This document shows positions 61,630 to 64,000 of a stretch of 64,000 bases of DNA, piece after piece. How positions within the stretch are numbered: position 1 is the first letter of the stretch; every line of letters starts with the position of its first letter. A program made the translations under genes and the position numbers. Source of the stretch: Hermatobates lingyangjiaoensis (lineage: Eukaryota > Arthropoda > Insecta > Hemiptera > Hermatobatidae); assembly GCA_026182355.1 (NCBI GenBank), contig JAPFBL010000381.1:30001-94000 (forward strand), given 5' to 3'. Under the pieces are notes generated by a model that did not search any database, had not been told where the DNA came from, and worked only from the letters and a program-made list of their open reading frames with translations.

Positions 61630-61905
61630 ATATACTTTTTTGATGCAAATACGATCCGAAATGGACAAATACAGTTCAATGTAATAAGGAAACATAGAGA
61701 AATTAAAAGCACACACTTACAGTCTCTAATTTTTTTGTTGAACCGTTTTTAGGAGAGATAAGAGAGGGAAACCAAGCGCACTGGTACAGAGACGACGGTT
61801 GGAGACTCAATCAAAGACGGTTGAACCGAAAATTAGAGACTGTAAGTGTGTGCTTTTAATTTCTCTATGTTTCTTTTATGTACACTTATGATACATTGAT
61901 TTTAT
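61630..61905. mobile_element. Family D palindrome, right core deleted
   Basis: The left arm runs from GATGCAAATACGATCC; the right arm resumes at AAGACGGTTGAACCGAAAA. Confidence 0.85.
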
Positions 61906-61920
61906 ATATATATATACCTA

Positions 61921-62653
61921 CAGTGGTACCTCGTGATACGAGTGCCCCAACATTCAAATGAGCGAAAGTTTGTTTTGAGATACGAGGAACAACGAATTGT
62001 AGTATCATATCATTTATAAGTATGTACATTTCTTTTTTCTACGATGCCGCCTACGTCCCAATCAGTTTTCTCAGTTTAAATTTGAAAATTGAATGATCAA
62101 TTCAATTGGAAGATCTTGGGAATGTGGGAGAGAGTTTCAGAGTTCGTGGCAAAGAAACACCCCGAAAAAGTTGCAACTGGTCGTGCATCGGATCTATTTA
62201 ATGAAACTTGCCTAACTCATTTCCGTAGTATTCTGAAAGACAGGAACAAACCTCCTTGGACAGTTTTTTTTTTAATCCTGCGAAAAAGGCAAAGACCAGT
62301 GAAGAGAAAAGTAACTAACATTAAGCATACAGTAGCATTGAAGTTATGTTTAAGTTAAATTTAAATAACCAAGATACTAATTACATATGTAGGGAAACTT
62401 AAAAAAAACTGTTTTTTCTAACCACCTCTACATTCTCTTTTATTATGTTTTTATACAATATTTGTTTTATAAATACATTTCTCTTATTCAAAATCACGTA
62501 AAAAAAACAATTAGGGGTAAGTATTTTTGGGGCTGGAACGGATTAATGGCATTTCAATTGATTTCAATGGGGAAAATTACTTTGAGATACGAGTAAATTG
62601 ACATAAGAGCACGGTTACGGAACGAATTAACCTCGTATTCCGAGGTACCACTG
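61921..62653 (+). mobile_element. pogo/Tigger-like non-autonomous element
   Basis: Termini CAGTGGTACCTCGTGATACG and, in reverse, CAGTGGTACCTCGGAATACG, with TA before the left end. At 62119-62260 it keeps the same transposase C-terminal remnant as 26171: VSEFVAKKHPEKVATGRAS then DLFNETCLTHFRSILKDR. Both copies end the remnant in a T-run frameshift. Confidence 0.9.
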
Positions 62654-62659
62654 TGTAGT

Positions 62660-62735
62660 CTAAACCACATGGAAAAAGAAAATCAAACGAAATACATTAT
62701 CTGAGGCCTTTCACTTTATGTCATCAGAGAGCAAA
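62660..62735 (-). mobile_element. Single arm of family R
   Basis: CATTATCTGAGGCCTTTCAC with TATGTCATCAGAGAGC mirrors the family R core. Confidence 0.75.
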
Positions 62736-63075
62736 GAAAGATGAAGGCGACAGAAAAATTAACCAGGAGAAAGGTAACCAAAAACTTTTTTTTTTAGGGG
62801 GGGGGGGGGGGGGGGTGTTAATCTCTTTTACCACCCCGGCGGGCAAAAATTCTTGCAACGCCACTGTTCTCTTCCCTCCCATCATAACGATAGATTTGCA
62901 TAGCACTTGCACCATTGCCGCAAGCTACCAGCAACGAAGACTGCTAATACGTCTTCACTCCGCCCTCAAGCTTGCGACTGCGAGTGACCTGCATCTGGTG
63001 TCCGACCATTTCTGCTATCTGTTTTCGATTATCCTTTATTGTATTCAGAAATTCCACCACTATTAATTTTATAAA
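62736..63075. other. Unassigned DNA with a G-run
   Basis: A G-run at about 62798-62816, then GC-balanced sequence open in frame (62815-63066, including ASYQQRRLLIRLHSALKLAT). No family recognised. Confidence 0.35.
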
Positions 63076-63078
63076 TAT

Positions 63079-63706
63079 ATCAATGATCAAACCACAATAA
63101 GAAATAGGAAAACAAGACTCAGATCCTTCAACTGTAACAAGCGGTCTTCATCAGAGTCAAAAACCCAACTGAAACACCAGATGCAGAAAACATCTGGTGA
63201 GGGGTTGAGAAGAGTGGGAGGGAAGAATGGAATAGTAATTAGGGCAGTTTTAATAAACATTAGTAACGGTCTCTTCAAACTTGACACTTTCGTTACGATG
63301 GCAATAGCCTCTTCAAAGAGGGTTGACAGCTAGTGGATAGTTTTTTACTCTTTCTTACTGTACTCCTTTGTTCAGCAGTAGAAGGCCTCTGGTCTGGAAC
63401 TGCTAGTTACGACGTGCACTATAGTGCGCGGTTATATTCGTTGGTCGTTGGTCCTTTTTTTCCCCAAACATCCCTTTCTGGACATTAGTCCTTTCCTGTG
63501 CTTTCACCCTTTTAAAATACCACTTTTTCCCTCCCACTCTTCTCAACCCCTCACCAGATGTTTTCTGCATGTAATGTTTCAATTGGGTTTTTGACTCTGG
63601 CGAAGACCGCTTATTACGGTTGAAAGATCTTAGTCTTGTTTTCCCATTTCATATTATGGTTTGATCATTGATTGTTATTTCACGTGTTTATGTGAAATTT
63701 TTTATA
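63079..63706 (+). mobile_element. Family A palindrome retaining the PLE ORF end
   Basis: Left arm 63079-63175, then plus-strand ISNGLFKLDTFVTMAIASSK then RVDS and a stop near 63329, then the 3' untranslated region interrupted at 63375-63450 by the segment shared with 58140, then the right arm with CTCTGGCGAAGACCGC, GAA, AGATCTTAGTC. Confidence 0.9.
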
Positions 63707-63719
63707 TATATATCTATAG

Positions 63720-64000
63720 ACTTAATGCGTCTCTTTTTTTTCTACTGTTCCTTTTTCTCCGTTCTAATTAAGTCTTATCAACGACAATATTTATACAAAG
63801 CACTTAGTAATAAAACTTTATACCTATTAAAAATGAATCCTAACATTAACTTGTGTAACATAAGTAGGCCACTACCTAAATAGTAATATATTTTTTTTTT
63901 TTTTTTTTTTAACAACGATGTTAAAAGTAAATCTCTGGCTTACAATAATTTTACATTTAGAAAGCTACAAGTTGATGGGCTAAATAATGAGAGAGTCTAG
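63720..64000. other. Window edge, no gene recognised
   Basis: A plus frame to 63883 includes KSYQRQYLYKALSNKTLYLL then KMNPNINLCNISRPLPK; it may be worn coding sequence but shows no known motif. A T-run follows at 63890. Confidence 0.3.

Overview
The window is eukaryotic nuclear DNA from an invertebrate, most likely an arthropod. It has spliced genes, an AT-rich background, long (TA)n, (CT/GA)n and (AC)n tracts, tRNA-derived SINEs, hAT, pogo/Tigger and Helitron-like remnants, jockey-like LINE tails and very many Penelope-like element (PLE) fragments. The microsatellite load resembles that of decapod crustaceans, but this is inference: nothing here fixes the species.

Genes. Four consecutive coding exons of Rab3, the synaptic-vesicle GTPase, lie on the minus strand (13920 down to 5163). 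They encode 171 residues with all five G motifs. The last exon is not in the window. The first coding intron has a GC donor. A two-exon plus-strand gene (48548-48737 joined to 50227-50267) encodes a 76-residue protein with an acidic tail that resembles the KEOPS subunit GON7. A GC-rich minus-strand exon (39144 to about 39820) encodes ankyrin repeats. Three isolated exon-like segments (27.8, 32.0 and 38.6 kb, minus strand) and one coding-like segment with a stop (58.35 kb) are tentative.

Mobile DNA. The dominant theme is PLE-derived. I assign letters A-R to about 18 related short sequence families, present in some 60 copies. Most are head-to-head palindromes or single arms set in (TA)n. Several run directly into PLE coding remnants: reverse transcriptase plus GIY-YIG endonuclease at 33.3-34.2 kb, GIY-YIG at 4.0-4.4 kb, and ORF ends at 37.5, 51.1, 60.3 and 63.3 kb. 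Nearly every arm carries a core of the form CUGANGA-N-hairpin-GAA followed by a short self-complementary stretch, as expected of hammerhead-ribozyme-type motifs known in PLEs. Fragments of the start of the PLE ORF occur at six places, and five of them stop at the same codon and run straight into (TA)n.

Layout. 0-5 kb: minisatellite, nested palindrome, SINEs, tandem duplication, PLE remnant. 5-14 kb: Rab3 exons with introns full of palindromes and GA/CT minisatellites. 14-22 kb: GA minisatellites, a hAT fossil and a large unnamed repeat. 22-39 kb: palindromes, nested hAT elements, a pogo MITE and a PLE. 39-45 kb: ankyrin exon and CT/GA minisatellites. 45-51 kb: nested palindromes and the GON7-like gene with an inverted duplication. 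51-64 kb: Helitron-like copies, hAT, LINE tails, pogo MITEs and more PLE palindromes. No rRNA, functional tRNA or CRISPR was seen.
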